A DNA stretch of 64,000 nt from Bacteroidaceae bacterium (GCA_017542145.1 JAFXXQ010000047.1:186001-250000); one strand, 5' to 3'; positions 1 through 9,543 are shown, counted from the stretch's first letter. Notes: generated from the letters alone by a model not told the origin. Numbers and translations: made by a program.

Positions 1-1
1 A

Positions 2-754
2 GAAGAGGATAAGATAAAAGCTGAGGAAAAAGCCAAAGCAAAAGAAGAAGCCAAACTGAAGAAAGAAGAAAAGGCCAAGGCAAAAGAACTCGAGAAAGCA
101 AAGAAAAAAGAAGAGACAAAAACCAAGGCAGAAGAAAAAGCCAAGTCCAAGGAACAGGCAGAAATAAAGGAAAAGCCCACCAAGGGCAACACCCCTTCCG
201 CTATACCTTATTATTATAAAAAGAATCTTGCCTTCTATACTGATGCCCATTACCAGTTGGGGACACCTTCCGCAGCGGGCATCGCTCTTGGTGCCTATTT
301 CAAAGGCATTCATGCTGAGGTCGCCTATGACTTCCCGATCGCTTCCCCTGTTCCACTCTACTGGACGTTCTTCGGCGACAGCGGACTTGCATCCGACCCT
401 ATCCGTCAGGAATACAAAACCACTTCGCTCTTCTGCGGAAGCCTGGGCTACGGCTTTGTCTTTGCCCAGCGTCTGCGTCTGACACCTCGCGTTGGAGCCG
501 GGCTGCTCACCATTATCGCTGAAGCGCCCTCTTTCCCTTCCGCCCGTTATCAACAGACTTACGTCTTCTCTGGCACGGCCTCCCTACGTGCTGAATACGC
601 ACTCACACCTTATCTGAGCGTTAATCTCACTCCGACCTATACCCTCCCCATCCAACGTGGAGTAATAGCTGAGCTACTTTCTGCCCATTCGTCAACCATT
701 GAGCGTTGGAATAACGGCTTCTCACTACGTGCCGGTATCTCATTTAACTTCTAA
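2..754 (+). CDS. Outer-membrane beta-barrel-like protein, 5' end outside window
   Basis: The frame is open from base 2 to a TAA at 752-754, giving 250 visible residues; the start lies upstream. The first ~60 residues are almost entirely Lys, Glu and Ala (EEKAKAKEEAKLKKEE type), which should form a long charged helix or coiled coil. The rest alternates aromatic and small residues and ends in Phe (GISFNF), the usual last-strand signature of an outer-membrane beta-barrel. Seen: the charged helix and the terminal Phe. Inferred: outer-membrane location. It ends 13 bases before the next gene, so the two are probably co-transcribed. No function can be named. Confidence 0.7.
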   Translation, partial: EEDKIKAEEKAKAKEEAKLKKEEKAKAKELEKAKKKEETKTKAEEKAKSKEQAEIKEKPTKGNTPSAIPYYYKKNLAFYTDAHYQLGTPSAAGIALGAYFKGIHAEVAYDFPIASPVPLYWTFFGDSGLASDPIRQEYKTTSLFCGSLGYGFVFAQRLRLTPRVGAGLLTIIAEAPSFPSARYQQTYVFSGTASLRAEYALTPYLSVNLTPTYTLPIQRGVIAELLSAHSSTIERWNNGFSLRAGISFNF

Positions 755-767
755 AAGACAAAGAGCC

Positions 768-3700
768 ATGAACCGAATCTCACATATACGCTCCGCTTTC
801 TGCCTATTTGCAACCACGTTGCTGCTTGCGGCTTGTACCGAAAAGGGCCTTTACGATATCGAACGCACCACACTCACCCTTCAGCCCCATGTCCTCAAGG
901 TCAGCCCCTCGTCGTTTGTCTTCGACGGTAACAATGGAGGACGTGCTCAGTTTTCTATTGAGTCGCAGAACACCGGATGGGAGGTAGTCGGGCTGCCCGA
1001 CTGGCTGAAAGCCGACGGCACCTCGTCAGGAAACGAATCTACGGGCACAGGAACCGTCACTTTCACAGCCGCGCCCAACATCAGCGCCATAGCCCGCACC
1101 ACCGTCATCCAAGTCAAATCCACCGAGGACGACTGGGTATATGACGTGCCCATTACCCTGGTACAGTCCAGAGCTATCTTCCACATCATCCCCTCCACAT
1201 CGACAGTCACGTTCAACGGAGGGGCTTCCAGCCAGACCGTCGGTATCACTACGCTTACCAACGAATGGACGGTTACCCCTCTGGCCGACCTTACGGACTG
1301 GTGCAAGGTAACCCGTACGGACAACAGCCACATCCAAATCAGCGTTCAGCCCAACACCCACTCCGTCAGCCGCACAGGGCATATTGAGTTGGCAACAGAT
1401 ACCCGAAACGCGACCATCGCTGTCACGCAACGCCCCGCAGGCATCAAGGGGGTCATCGCCCAGGTCAACTTCGCCCAGGCAGGTGGCTCGCAGCAATTAG
1501 GAACCATCTCTGTCGAAGCGCCCTGGACGGCCCAGACCTCCGAAAGCTGGCTCTCGCTCACGCCTGCCACAGCCGAAGCAGGCGACACTAAGATTGCCAT
1601 CCACGCCCGTGCCAACGACAGCATGAACCCCCGCACAGGCTACGTCTATATCGTCGTTTCGGACGAGACCAAACAGGAAATCAAGGTCGAGCAGGAGGGC
1701 ATTTCCTTCGATGTCGAGCCCACGTCCTTCTCGTTCCCTGCCGCAGGGAGCGACGAGGAACGTGCAGCCGAGTTTACCGTCACCACCAACGCCCCCTGGA
1801 TGCTTTCCGGCACGTTGCCCGACTGGATTATCCTCAACAGAGAAAAGGGCGACGCTACGGCCAAAGTCAAGTTGATTGTCCGCAGCAATCCCTCCTCAAC
1901 ATCCCGTTCAGCCACTCTCACCCTACGTCCTACGGCCGTCAACTCCCCCCGTTATATCTCCGTCACGCAAAAGGGGATCAACGTCGATGTCTCGGGCGAC
2001 GCCTTGAAATTCTCCTCCGAGGGAGGTACACAGCAGATGAACCTCACCTGCAACGGCATGTGGTCGGCCTTGGCAAGCCCCACCGCGTGGTTCTCCGTCA
2101 CCCCCTCGTCGGGCACAGGTTCTGCCAAGCTCACGGTCAAAGCCGAGCCCTACAACGGCAGGAGCACGCGCCAGGGCAACCTCCTCGTCAGTTGTGGTGA
2201 AGTCAACGCCTCGTACCGCATCACCCAGGACGGCACCTGGATCGACCTCTCGGAAAGCGCCTTCCAGTTTACCTCCACGAGAAACTCCGAAACCTTGACG
2301 TTGCAAACGAACAAGAAATGGACTGCAACAAAGAGCGACACCTGGATAACCCTTTCCGCCACCTCAGGCGAGGGAGACTGCAACTTTACCGTCGGCGTAC
2401 TCGACAATCCCTCCGTGAATCCCCGCACAGGCACCTTCACGATCACTACCTCCGATGGCAAGACCGTCAACGCCAAAGTCAAACAAGCAGGCCGCTACCT
2501 TACAGTCGAAACGGAGTCCGTTTCCTTTATTAATGCAGGCGGCACGCAAATCGTCCAAGTCTCCACCGATGGAACGTTCAACGTCACCTCCTCTGCCAGC
2601 TGGCTCACGTTTACCAAATACGCCAGCAGCTTCGTCATTAAGGCAGCAGAGAATACAGCCCGTGAGGACCGCGAAGCCACGGTTACCGTCTCCCTCACCG
2701 GCTTGAAGGAGGGCAAGCTGGAGCATACCATCAAAGTCAAGCAGACTCTGGCCGACTTCCTTGAGGTTTCAACAGAGTCCCTATCTTTTGCCACAACTGG
2801 AGGTACAAATACCGTCAATCTAAACACCAACCTTTCGTGGACAGCCTCGCGAAACAAAACTTGGATTACCCTGTCCAGCACCTCCGGCACAGGCTCAGGC
2901 GATGTCACCATTACGGTTGCCGACAATCCCTCCGTCAACGAGCGCTCTGGTTATGTCATCTTCCGCTCAGGCACCTTCTCGAAGCGCGTGAATATCACCC
3001 AGGCGGCCCGCACCCTTACCGTTGGCGCAGAAAGCCTCTCCTTCCCTTCGGCAGCAGGCGGATGGAGCGTTTCCGTGAAAACCGAAGGAGACTATGAAGC
3101 CACCACCAATGCCGATTGGATAACCCTTGTAATACGCAAATCCCAAATCCGCATCAACGTGGCTGAAAACACACGTAATGTTGCTCGTACTGGAAATGTC
3201 ACCATTTCCGTACCTGGCCTCACCGGAGGCACCCTCTCGCACACCATCGAAGTCCAGCAGGAAGCCGCTGCCACCCAACTCTCGGCTGACGTGGAGACAC
3301 TTACGTTCCTTAACCTGCCAAACTACCAGTATGTAACCCTCACGGCCAATGGGGCATGGACGGCAAAGACCTCTCCTCTCTCCATTTTCACCGTCAGCCC
3401 CACGTCTGGCACAGGCTCGGCCACGCTGACAGTTTCGGCAAATGAAAACACTACCTCCCGAAACCGTAATGGCACCCTCACCCTTACGTGTGGTGATGAA
3501 ACCATTACCATTAAACTTGTACAAAAAGCCAAGCCGACCATTCAATTTGTTGACCTTGGCCTTCCCTCCGGCATCCAGTGGGCCACATGCAATATAGGAG
3601 CCTCCTCTCCCGAAGAGGCAGGAGACCTCTTTGCTTGGGGCGAGACCATGACAAAAGACCGTTTCGATTGGGACAACTACAAGTTTGGATGGCCCGAAAA

Positions 3701-4583
3701 CCTCACTAAATACAACTACGATAGTTCCCGAGGCGTTGTGGACGACAAGTGGAAACTTGATCTTGCCGACGATGCAGCCTATGTCATCTGGGGTGTCGGT
3801 TGCCGCATTCCCACACCAGACGAGATGAGGGAATTAGGGCTGAATTGTTCGTTCACATGGACTACGCTAAATGGTGTAGAAGGTTATGAAGTTACAAGCA
3901 ATATAAATGGCAATACAATTTTTCTTCCTACCACCGGAATGGGCGGGGACAGAAGAGTTGGATTATATTGGAGTTCAATGCTCCATAGTACAGAAGGGTC
4001 AGTAATTGGAGCGCGGATGGCTTTTACAAGCGATTGGATAGAATTCTGTTCAGGTGGAGCTTCTCGTGCTACAGAGCCACACCACATCCGTCCCGTGTAC
4101 TATCTGTACTCCAACTTCATCCCCATCGCCCCCATGACCGATGAAGCAGTATGGTCTGCCCGCGTCAACTCTACTACACAAGAGGGTTCGGATTGGGCAT
4201 CTCCAAACTACGACGACAGTAGTTGGCCCATTGAAGAAGCTGCATGGGGAACACTAGCTTCATACGATGATTACCCTCGTATCAAAACTGATTGGAGAGG
4301 CGAAAATAGCGATCTCTATATTCGACGCAATGTCACCCTCACGACCGAGGACCTTTACCGCAGACTTGAAATAAGATCCTACCATGACGATGACGTTCAC
4401 ATTTATATTAATGGAACACACGTTATTGATTGGGGCTATTCAGATCATTCAATCTTTAGGCATCAGCTTTCCGATGACCAGCGTGCTCTACTCCATGCAG
4501 GAGAGAACCTTATTGCCGTTCATTGCCATAATAATGAATTCAACGCCTACATTGATTTCGGCTTGTATGGGACATCGAATTAG
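768..4583 (+). CDS. Lipoprotein with ten BACON-type repeats, a Fib_succ-like domain and a galactose-binding-like C-terminus
   Basis: 1271 residues. I chose ATG 768 because it starts a lipoprotein signal (MNRISHIRSAF then LLLAAC, lipidated Cys); the longer open frame from 699 adds only sequence overlapping the previous gene. About ten tandem ~85-95 residue BACON-like domains fill residues ~25-920, each with a W-(T/S)A...W(I/L)(T/S)L core and a TSGxG turn. From ~925 follows a VDLGLPSGIQWATCNIGA segment typical of the Fibrobacter major paralogous domain found in Bacteroidales surface proteins. The last ~140 residues (W.SPNYDDSSWP, HIYINGTHV, ENLIAVHCHN) resemble the galactose-binding jelly-roll of GH2-type enzymes. 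Inferred role: surface-anchored glycan or mucin binding. No catalytic domain is visible. Confidence 0.85.
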   Translation: MNRISHIRSAFCLFATTLLLAACTEKGLYDIERTTLTLQPHVLKVSPSSFVFDGNNGGRAQFSIESQNTGWEVVGLPDWLKADGTSSGNESTGTGTVTFTAAPNISAIARTTVIQVKSTEDDWVYDVPITLVQSRAIFHIIPSTSTVTFNGGASSQTVGITTLTNEWTVTPLADLTDWCKVTRTDNSHIQISVQPNTHSVSRTGHIELATDTRNATIAVTQRPAGIKGVIAQVNFAQAGGSQQLGTISVEAPWTAQTSESWLSLTPATAEAGDTKIAIHARANDSMNPRTGYVYIVVSDETKQEIKVEQEGISFDVEPTSFSFPAAGSDEERAAEFTVTTNAPWMLSGTLPDWIILNREKGDATAKVKLIVRSNPSSTSRSATLTLRPTAVNSPRYISVTQKGINVDVSGDALKFSSEGGTQQMNLTCNGMWSALASPTAWFSVTPSSGTGSAKLTVKAEPYNGRSTRQGNLLVSCGEVNASYRITQDGTWIDLSESAFQFTSTRNSETLTLQTNKKWTATKSDTWITLSATSGEGDCNFTVGVLDNPSVNPRTGTFTITTSDGKTVNAKVKQAGRYLTVETESVSFINAGGTQIVQVSTDGTFNVTSSASWLTFTKYASSFVIKAAENTAREDREATVTVSLTGLKEGKLEHTIKVKQTLADFLEVSTESLSFATTGGTNTVNLNTNLSWTASRNKTWITLSSTSGTGSGDVTITVADNPSVNERSGYVIFRSGTFSKRVNITQAARTLTVGAESLSFPSAAGGWSVSVKTEGDYEATTNADWITLVIRKSQIRINVAENTRNVARTGNVTISVPGLTGGTLSHTIEVQQEAAATQLSADVETLTFLNLPNYQYVTLTANGAWTAKTSPLSIFTVSPTSGTGSATLTVSANENTTSRNRNGTLTLTCGDETITIKLVQKAKPTIQFVDLGLPSGIQWATCNIGASSPEEAGDLFAWGETMTKDRFDWDNYKFGWPENLTKYNYDSSRGVVDDKWKLDLADDAAYVIWGVGCRIPTPDEMRELGLNCSFTWTTLNGVEGYEVTSNINGNTIFLPTTGMGGDRRVGLYWSSMLHSTEGSVIGARMAFTSDWIEFCSGGASRATEPHHIRPVYYLYSNFIPIAPMTDEAVWSARVNSTTQEGSDWASPNYDDSSWPIEEAAWGTLASYDDYPRIKTDWRGENSDLYIRRNVTLTTEDLYRRLEIRSYHDDDVHIYINGTHVIDWGYSDHSIFRHQLSDDQRALLHAGENLIAVHCHNNEFNAYIDFGLYGTSN

Positions 4584-4600
4584 CAGGCAAATAAATCCAC

Positions 4601-5012
4601 AGCCCATTGGACTAATTTCTTAGCCCAGTGGGCTGAGTTGACAGCCCACTGGAATAAAATCACAACGTAGTGGGATAATCACACGCTACAAGCGGGATAA
4701 AGTCCGCCTGAACAAAGAGGTTATTTGCTTTCTCATTCCAAGCACCGGTTTATAAACACGGGCCGCGTTTATATAAAAAGGCCTTTCGTCATATTAGAAG
4801 GGCCTTCGGCTAGGTTAGAATGGCCTTTCGCCAAATCAAAAAGGCTTTCTGTTTGGGCAGCTCCGTTCAAGCGGAACATGCCCTCAGGCCAAGGAGGGGC
4901 ATTTGCCAGGCCATTGGGATAAGGTTTTAGCCCATTGGGATAAATTCGCAGCCCACTGGCCCGAGAGGACAGATTAGGGGGATAAGAGATAGGCAGGATA
5001 GAGGAGCAAGAC
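4601..5012. repeat. Degenerate array with 21-bp period, three blocks
   Basis: Three blocks keep an exact 21-bp step. AGCCCAnTGG-type units start at 4601, 4622, 4643 and 4664. GGCCTTTCG-type units start at 4780, 4801, 4822 and 4843. (A)GCCCAnTGGGATAA-type units start at ~4908, 4929, 4950, 4971 and 4992. Sequence is conserved within a block but not between blocks. No credible gene is present: the open frames here are short and have no recognisable product. Confidence 0.75.
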
Positions 5013-5043
5013 GATGTTTTCATGGATTTTGAGATGTTTGCGA

Positions 5044-5380
5044 AAAAAGTGCCAACACCTACCTTTTCCCTCGAAACGAGCTGTTCTATAGGGCGTTAAT
5101 CAAGGTAAGTGTTTCGCAAACACCTACCTAACACCTACCTTTCTCCTACCTGAACGACTGAAAAAGATGGGAAATGACTGAGATTAATAAAGAAGAGATG
5201 ATGGAATGCTGCTTCCGAAGGCCCGAAGACAACGAGAAATCATAGCCGATATCTGAACCGTTGACAACATGTCAGGTGGATGACAGGTAAGTGTTAGGTA
5301 AGTGTTAGGTAGGTGTTTGACAAACACTTACCCATCCTTATAGATTTGTTATCAACATCTTACAAGAAAACAGGTAAGTG
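5044..5380. repeat. Inverted arrays of an 11-bp unit (aggtaagtgtt / aacacctacct)
   Basis: The unit aggtaRgtgtt occurs in tandem at about 5288-5320 and its reverse complement aacacctacct at about 5112-5140, so the arms face each other across a ~130-bp core. Single copies lie at ~5055, ~5104, ~5327 and ~5370. I see no gene in 5012-5420. Confidence 0.7.
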
Positions 5381-5420
5381 TTGGGGGTAAAAAACAAATG
5401 TGCTATCACAAAAAAGATGA

Positions 5421-6062
5421 TTACGCCAAGCCGTAGAGGAAGGTGTGGTTGTGGAACGTTTCGCGTACCAGGCCAAAGCGGATGAACGCAGCCAGCAGGC
5501 TGACGGCACGATGACGGGGCACACGGGCACGACGACAAAACTGGTTGAGGGAAAGGGGACCCGAGGTAGCAAGCAAGGTGAGAAGGCTGCGCTCGGCATC
5601 GGTAAAGGAGACGAGAACGCCATCTGTCATGCCTTCGCTACGCCAGAGTTCCATCTGCACGGGCGAGGCTACGATGTTCTCGTCAGCAATACGGACAAAG
5701 GCGCGGAAGGTGCCGTCCTCGAGCTTTGCCCGCACGGGGCGTTGCATGACGGGGTCGATTTCGGCAATAACAACAGTACGCGTCTCGTGTGCCGACGAGG
5801 GCACAGGCACACGATAGGCCGTCATGTGGGGATGCACAGGCGGGTCGCACCAGACCTCGCCTGCGGCCTCTACCATATACATTTCCTCGTCGCTACGCAC
5901 GCCGGCTATGGTGCCGTTGTCCTTCACGCCTATCAGCAGCCGTCCCCCGTCCGTGTTGGCAAAGGCGGAGAGCGAGCGGGCAATCTTGCAGGCACTCGTA
6001 ATCTCGAACTTGAAGTCCTGCTGCTGGTGCTCGCCTTCGGCTATCAGGCGCTGGAGATTCAT
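5421..6062 (-). CDS. AlbA_2 (Schlafen-type) DNA-binding domain protein with C-terminal winged helix
   Basis: 213 residues starting at MNLQRLIAEGEHQQQDFKFE, ATG 6062-6060. The A of this start codon is the last base of the rseP stop (TGATG), so translation is coupled. The N-terminal half carries the AlbA_2 hallmark NTDGGRLLIGVKDNG (Schlafen AAA_4 family; putative nucleic-acid or nucleotide binding). The C-terminal ~65 residues (LSLNQFCRRARVPRHRAVSLLAAFIRFGLV) look like a winged helix. It is the last gene of the tsaB-to-rseP operon. A regulatory role is inferred; no target can be read. Confidence 0.8.
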   Translation of the reverse strand: MNLQRLIAEGEHQQQDFKFEITSACKIARSLSAFANTDGGRLLIGVKDNGTIAGVRSDEEMYMVEAAGEVWCDPPVHPHMTAYRVPVPSSAHETRTVVIAEIDPVMQRPVRAKLEDGTFRAFVRIADENIVASPVQMELWRSEGMTDGVLVSFTDAERSLLTLLATSGPLSLNQFCRRARVPRHRAVSLLAAFIRFGLVRETFHNHTFLYGLA

Positions 6063-7570
6063 CAGAACAGGAACCTCACCACGTCGTTGGCGTTGGCATA
6101 GACCATCAAGGCCATAAGGAGGATGAAGCCCACCCACTCGGCTTTCTCAAGCACCTTGTCGGAGACCTTCTTGCCCGTAATGACTTCCCACAGGAGGAAG
6201 AGCACGTGGCCGCCATCGAGGCCGGGGATGGGGATGATGTTCATAAAAGCGAGGATGATGCTAAGGAAGGCCGTCATCATCCAGAAGGCGTGCCAGTCCC
6301 ACGTAGCGGGGAAGATACTGCCGATAGTGCCGAAGCCGCCGAGGCTCTTGGCGCCCTCGCGGGTGAAGACGTACTTGAAGTCGCTCACATAGCCGCGCAG
6401 GGTGTTCCAGCCGTAGCGGATGCCAGCGGGAATGGAAGCCCAAAAGCCGTAGCGGTCGGTCTTCCACTCGAAGGGCGGCTCGGGTGAAAAGATACCTATC
6501 TGGAACGAACTACTTGCTGAGACCAGCAAAGTATCCAACGAGCCATCGCGCAAGAAGGCGATTGGCAGATCGTGGTTGATAATCTCGCCGCCCTTCTCCC
6601 GCTCAGCCAATGTGGCAAGAACGCCCCTGAATCTGTTCCAGGTATCGGTTTCCACGCCATTAATACTGACGATACGGTCGCCCTTGCGCAATCCGGCACG
6701 TGCAGCACCCATTTCAGGAGCCACGCTATCAATCTCCATCGGCATATAGAAGGAGATGAAAGGCATGCCGTCGCGATTCATGTTAAGCAAGGTCAGGTCA
6801 TCGGGGATAGAAATAGCGACCTCGCGTCCGTCGCGTAGCACAGTCACCTCGTCAGCCGCAGCAATAGCACGAAGCATGTCGGCATCGAAGCGCGTGAACG
6901 TGGTCTTGTCGGTACGCAGCAACTCGTCGTGGTCCTGGAAGCCAATCTCCTTGGCATAATCGTTGAACTCCATGCCGTACTTGCTGCCCGAAATGGGACG
7001 GTACTCGTCGCCCCAGGCGTAGAGCACCATAGAATAGACAAAGAAGGCCAGGATGAGGTTGTTGACCACGCCGCCAATCATGATGAGCAGCCGTTGCCAC
7101 GACTTCTTCGTGCGGAACTCATAGGGCTGGGGGGTACTGGCAAGATTAGAGGCGCTCTGCGTCTCGTCCACCATGCCCGTGATGCGGCAGTAACCGCCGA
7201 AGGGCACCCAGCCGATGCCAAATTCGGTATTGTCGGGGTCGCGGCGCCAGTCGCCCTTGGGGAGGGCTGCACGCTCCTCGTCGGTCATGGGACGGTAGAG
7301 GGCGTTGCCCTTGTCGTCCTTCTTCACGTTGCCTTCCTCGTCCCGCAGCTCCACGATGGGGTCTTCGACATTGGGAGCAAAGAAACGCACCCGCAGCTTA
7401 CCATCGACACGCTTGATGCGTAGGAGCGAAAACTTCGGGTTAAAGAACATATAGAACTTGTCCACGCGTGTCTTGAAAAGCTTCGACCATAGGAAATGGC
7501 CAAACTCGTGGAAGACGACCAACAAGGAGAGGGAGAGGAGTAACTGGGCGGTTTTTATCAGAGCAGTCAT
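6062..7570 (-). CDS. rseP: Site-2 metalloprotease RseP (M50)
   Basis: 502 residues from ATG 7570; the upstream ATG at 7582 is less likely because it would nearly abut dxr. HEFGH at residues 21-25 in the first membrane helix supplies the zinc ligands and catalytic Glu, and the LDGGH motif near the C-terminus (IPIPGLDGGH) supplies the third ligand. A central PDZ-like segment (AGLRKGDRIVSINGVE) and four hydrophobic segments match the family. It is somewhat longer than E. coli RseP because of an insert after the first helix, which I recall as common in Bacteroidota. Known role: intramembrane cleavage of anti-sigma factors or signal peptides. It lies 13 bases after dxr and overlaps the next gene by 1 base. 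Confidence 0.95.
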   Translation of the reverse strand: MTALIKTAQLLLSLSLLVVFHEFGHFLWSKLFKTRVDKFYMFFNPKFSLLRIKRVDGKLRVRFFAPNVEDPIVELRDEEGNVKKDDKGNALYRPMTDEERAALPKGDWRRDPDNTEFGIGWVPFGGYCRITGMVDETQSASNLASTPQPYEFRTKKSWQRLLIMIGGVVNNLILAFFVYSMVLYAWGDEYRPISGSKYGMEFNDYAKEIGFQDHDELLRTDKTTFTRFDADMLRAIAAADEVTVLRDGREVAISIPDDLTLLNMNRDGMPFISFYMPMEIDSVAPEMGAARAGLRKGDRIVSINGVETDTWNRFRGVLATLAEREKGGEIINHDLPIAFLRDGSLDTLLVSASSSFQIGIFSPEPPFEWKTDRYGFWASIPAGIRYGWNTLRGYVSDFKYVFTREGAKSLGGFGTIGSIFPATWDWHAFWMMTAFLSIILAFMNIIPIPGLDGGHVLFLLWEVITGKKVSDKVLEKAEWVGFILLMALMVYANANDVVRFLF

Positions 7571-7583
7571 GAGAATGTACAAT

Positions 7584-8750
7584 TTAGGATTTGTTGATGA
7601 TTTGATTTGCCATTTCGCGGGCTATGCGGTCGGTCTCGACGTAGTCGTCGTAACTGGGATGGGCGATGAAGGGGATGCGGCTCATTACTTCGGCGTTGAC
7701 GTCGCTCATCTGGAGGAACCCGATGCGGTCGTGCAGGAAGGCATCCACACATACCTCGTTGGCGGCGTTGAGGATGCAGGGCAGATTGCCGCCCCCACGG
7801 ATGGCCTCGAAAGCCAGATGAAGGTTGGGGAAACGCACAGGGTCGGGGGCCTCGAACGTCAGGCTGCCGAGCTGGGCGAAATCCACGCGGGGGAAGTCGG
7901 AGGGCAAACGGCTGGGATAGGAGAAGGCGTACTGGATGGGCAGGCGCATGTCGGGGCTGCCCAGCTGGGCCTTGATGGAGCCGTCGATGAACTGCACCAT
8001 GGAGTGGACAACGCTCTGCGGATGGACCACCACCTGAATATCCTCGGCCTTGACGCCAAACAGCCATTTGGCCTCCATCACTTCAAAGCCCTTGTTCATC
8101 ATGGAGGCGGAGTCGATGGTAACCTTTGCGCCCATGTCCCAGTTGGGATGACGGAGTGCCTGTGCCGGCGTAGCCTGGGCTATCTGCTCGGCAGTCCAGG
8201 TGCGGAAGGGACCGCCCGAGGCTGTAAGGATAATCTTCTCAACAGCGTTGTGGGGCTCACCAGCCAGACATTGGAAAATGGCCGAGTGTTCGCTATCGAC
8301 GGGCAGGATGGGGGCATGGTATTCAATGGCCAGACGGGTTATGAGTTCGCCTGCCACAACCAGCGTCTCCTTGTTGGCCAACGCAATATCCTTGCCGGCA
8401 CGGATGGCTTCCATGGTGGGACGCAGCCCTGCATAGCCCACCAGCGACGCCAGCACCACATCCACGTGCTCCATGGCAACCACCTGGCACAGGGCGTCGG
8501 CTCCGGCATACACCTTGATGGGCAGGTCGGCAAGCGCCTCCTTTACCTTGAGGTAATGGGCGTCGTTGGCAATAACCACCGCATCGGGCTCGAACTTCCG
8601 CGCCTGCTCAATGAGCAACGAGGCGTTGTTGTTTGCCGTCAGGGCATACACCTCGAACAGGTCGGGATGCGCTTCAACGACTTGAAGCGCCTGGGTGCCT
8701 ATGCTTCCCGTCGAGCCGAGAATGGCTATCTGTTTTTTCTTATTTTTCAT
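7584..8750 (-). CDS. dxr: 1-deoxy-D-xylulose-5-phosphate reductoisomerase
   Basis: 388 residues, full length. I chose ATG 8750 (MKNKKKQIAILGSTGSIG) because the frame upstream of it lies inside the M23 gene and shows no homology. The NADPH-binding GSTGSIG lies at residues 12-18. Family motifs include NKETLVVAG, LPVDSEHSA (metal-binding region) and LTASGGPFR. It catalyses the first committed step of the MEP isoprenoid pathway in the cytosol. The dxr-rseP neighbourhood is widespread in bacteria. Four bases separate it from the upstream M23-like gene. Confidence 0.97.
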   Translation of the reverse strand: MKNKKKQIAILGSTGSIGTQALQVVEAHPDLFEVYALTANNNASLLIEQARKFEPDAVVIANDAHYLKVKEALADLPIKVYAGADALCQVVAMEHVDVVLASLVGYAGLRPTMEAIRAGKDIALANKETLVVAGELITRLAIEYHAPILPVDSEHSAIFQCLAGEPHNAVEKIILTASGGPFRTWTAEQIAQATPAQALRHPNWDMGAKVTIDSASMMNKGFEVMEAKWLFGVKAEDIQVVVHPQSVVHSMVQFIDGSIKAQLGSPDMRLPIQYAFSYPSRLPSDFPRVDFAQLGSLTFEAPDPVRFPNLHLAFEAIRGGGNLPCILNAANEVCVDAFLHDRIGFLQMSDVNAEVMSRIPFIAHPSYDDYVETDRIAREMANQIINKS

Positions 8751-8754
8751 ATCC

Positions 8755-9531
8755 TTAGAAAGCAATATATAGTGTGGGGTCGAGTGCCGTCCCCTTATGC
8801 CAGAGTTCGAAGTGGATGGTGTTCTGATGCTGGTCGTCCGCGACCTTGGCGACAGAGGCGATGGCTTCACCTCCTCGCACTTTCTGCCCGGGCTTACAAA
8901 CAATCGTCCCGAGGTGAGAATAGACGGAAACAAGGTCGCCGTTGTGCTGAATGACAACAGAGTAGCCATTCACGGCCGTATATCCGCTCTGCACCACCGT
9001 GCCGTCAAGTACTGCTGCAACAGACGAGCGTACGGTAGGCAGCACCTCGATGCCGTAGTCATCGTGCTGAGGGTCGAACGTCCGCTGCACAACGCCCCGC
9101 ACAGGAACCATCAGGTTTAATCCCGACACACCAGCAGCCCGTGAGGCGAGGGTAATCAAGTTGTACTTTTCATTGGCTTCGTACTGACGGGCAAACTCCT
9201 TTTCTCGCTCGGTCTGCTCCATGAGGTCTGCCGCACGGAGAGCTGTCAGCGTGTCGATGGAAATAACGGTATCCACCTTGACACGTCCCCTAAGAATATC
9301 TTGCAAATTAGTGACATAAAGATTCTGACGAGCCACAGCCTCCTCCAACGAATCGACACGGAGAGCGAAATTGAGTACTTGCTCGCGCGACTGGGGGGTG
9401 AGGTAGCCAGGCTGTAGTGCCCGGAGTGGTGTAAAGCATAGTAATGCTATGCCCAGCACCACCCCACCTATGCCGCAAAGGATAGGAAGCCAGACATTCC
9501 GGTGTGGTTTATTCGATTTATTCTCTTCCAT
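8755..9531 (-). CDS. Membrane-anchored M23/LytM-like protein, zinc ligands apparently missing
   Basis: 258 residues: a short cytosolic N-terminus, one membrane helix (LPILCGIGGVVLGIALLCF), a coiled-coil-like segment at ~50-110, then an M23 fold. The first motif, normally HxGxD, reads DYGIEV, so His becomes Asp and Asp becomes Glu. The last motif, normally HLHFE, reads TIHFE, keeping only the second His. The YSHLG motif is intact. This pattern fits non-catalytic LytM proteins (EnvC/NlpD type) that activate amidases. Seen: the substitutions. Inferred: a scaffold or activator role in cell-wall remodelling. It is spaced 12 and 4 bases from rimM and dxr. Confidence 0.88.
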   Translation of the reverse strand: MEENKSNKPHRNVWLPILCGIGGVVLGIALLCFTPLRALQPGYLTPQSREQVLNFALRVDSLEEAVARQNLYVTNLQDILRGRVKVDTVISIDTLTALRAADLMEQTEREKEFARQYEANEKYNLITLASRAAGVSGLNLMVPVRGVVQRTFDPQHDDYGIEVLPTVRSSVAAVLDGTVVQSGYTAVNGYSVVIQHNGDLVSVYSHLGTIVCKPGQKVRGGEAIASVAKVADDQHQNTIHFELWHKGTALDPTLYIAF

Positions 9532-9543
9532 GATTTACATTCT

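Noticed and set aside
4725-5023. Short open frames on both strands
   Set aside because: They are translations of the 21-bp repeat array.
7458-8954. 498-residue plus-strand open frame
   Set aside because: It is antisense to dxr and the start of rseP, both with clear motifs; high G/C codon bias opens the opposite frame.
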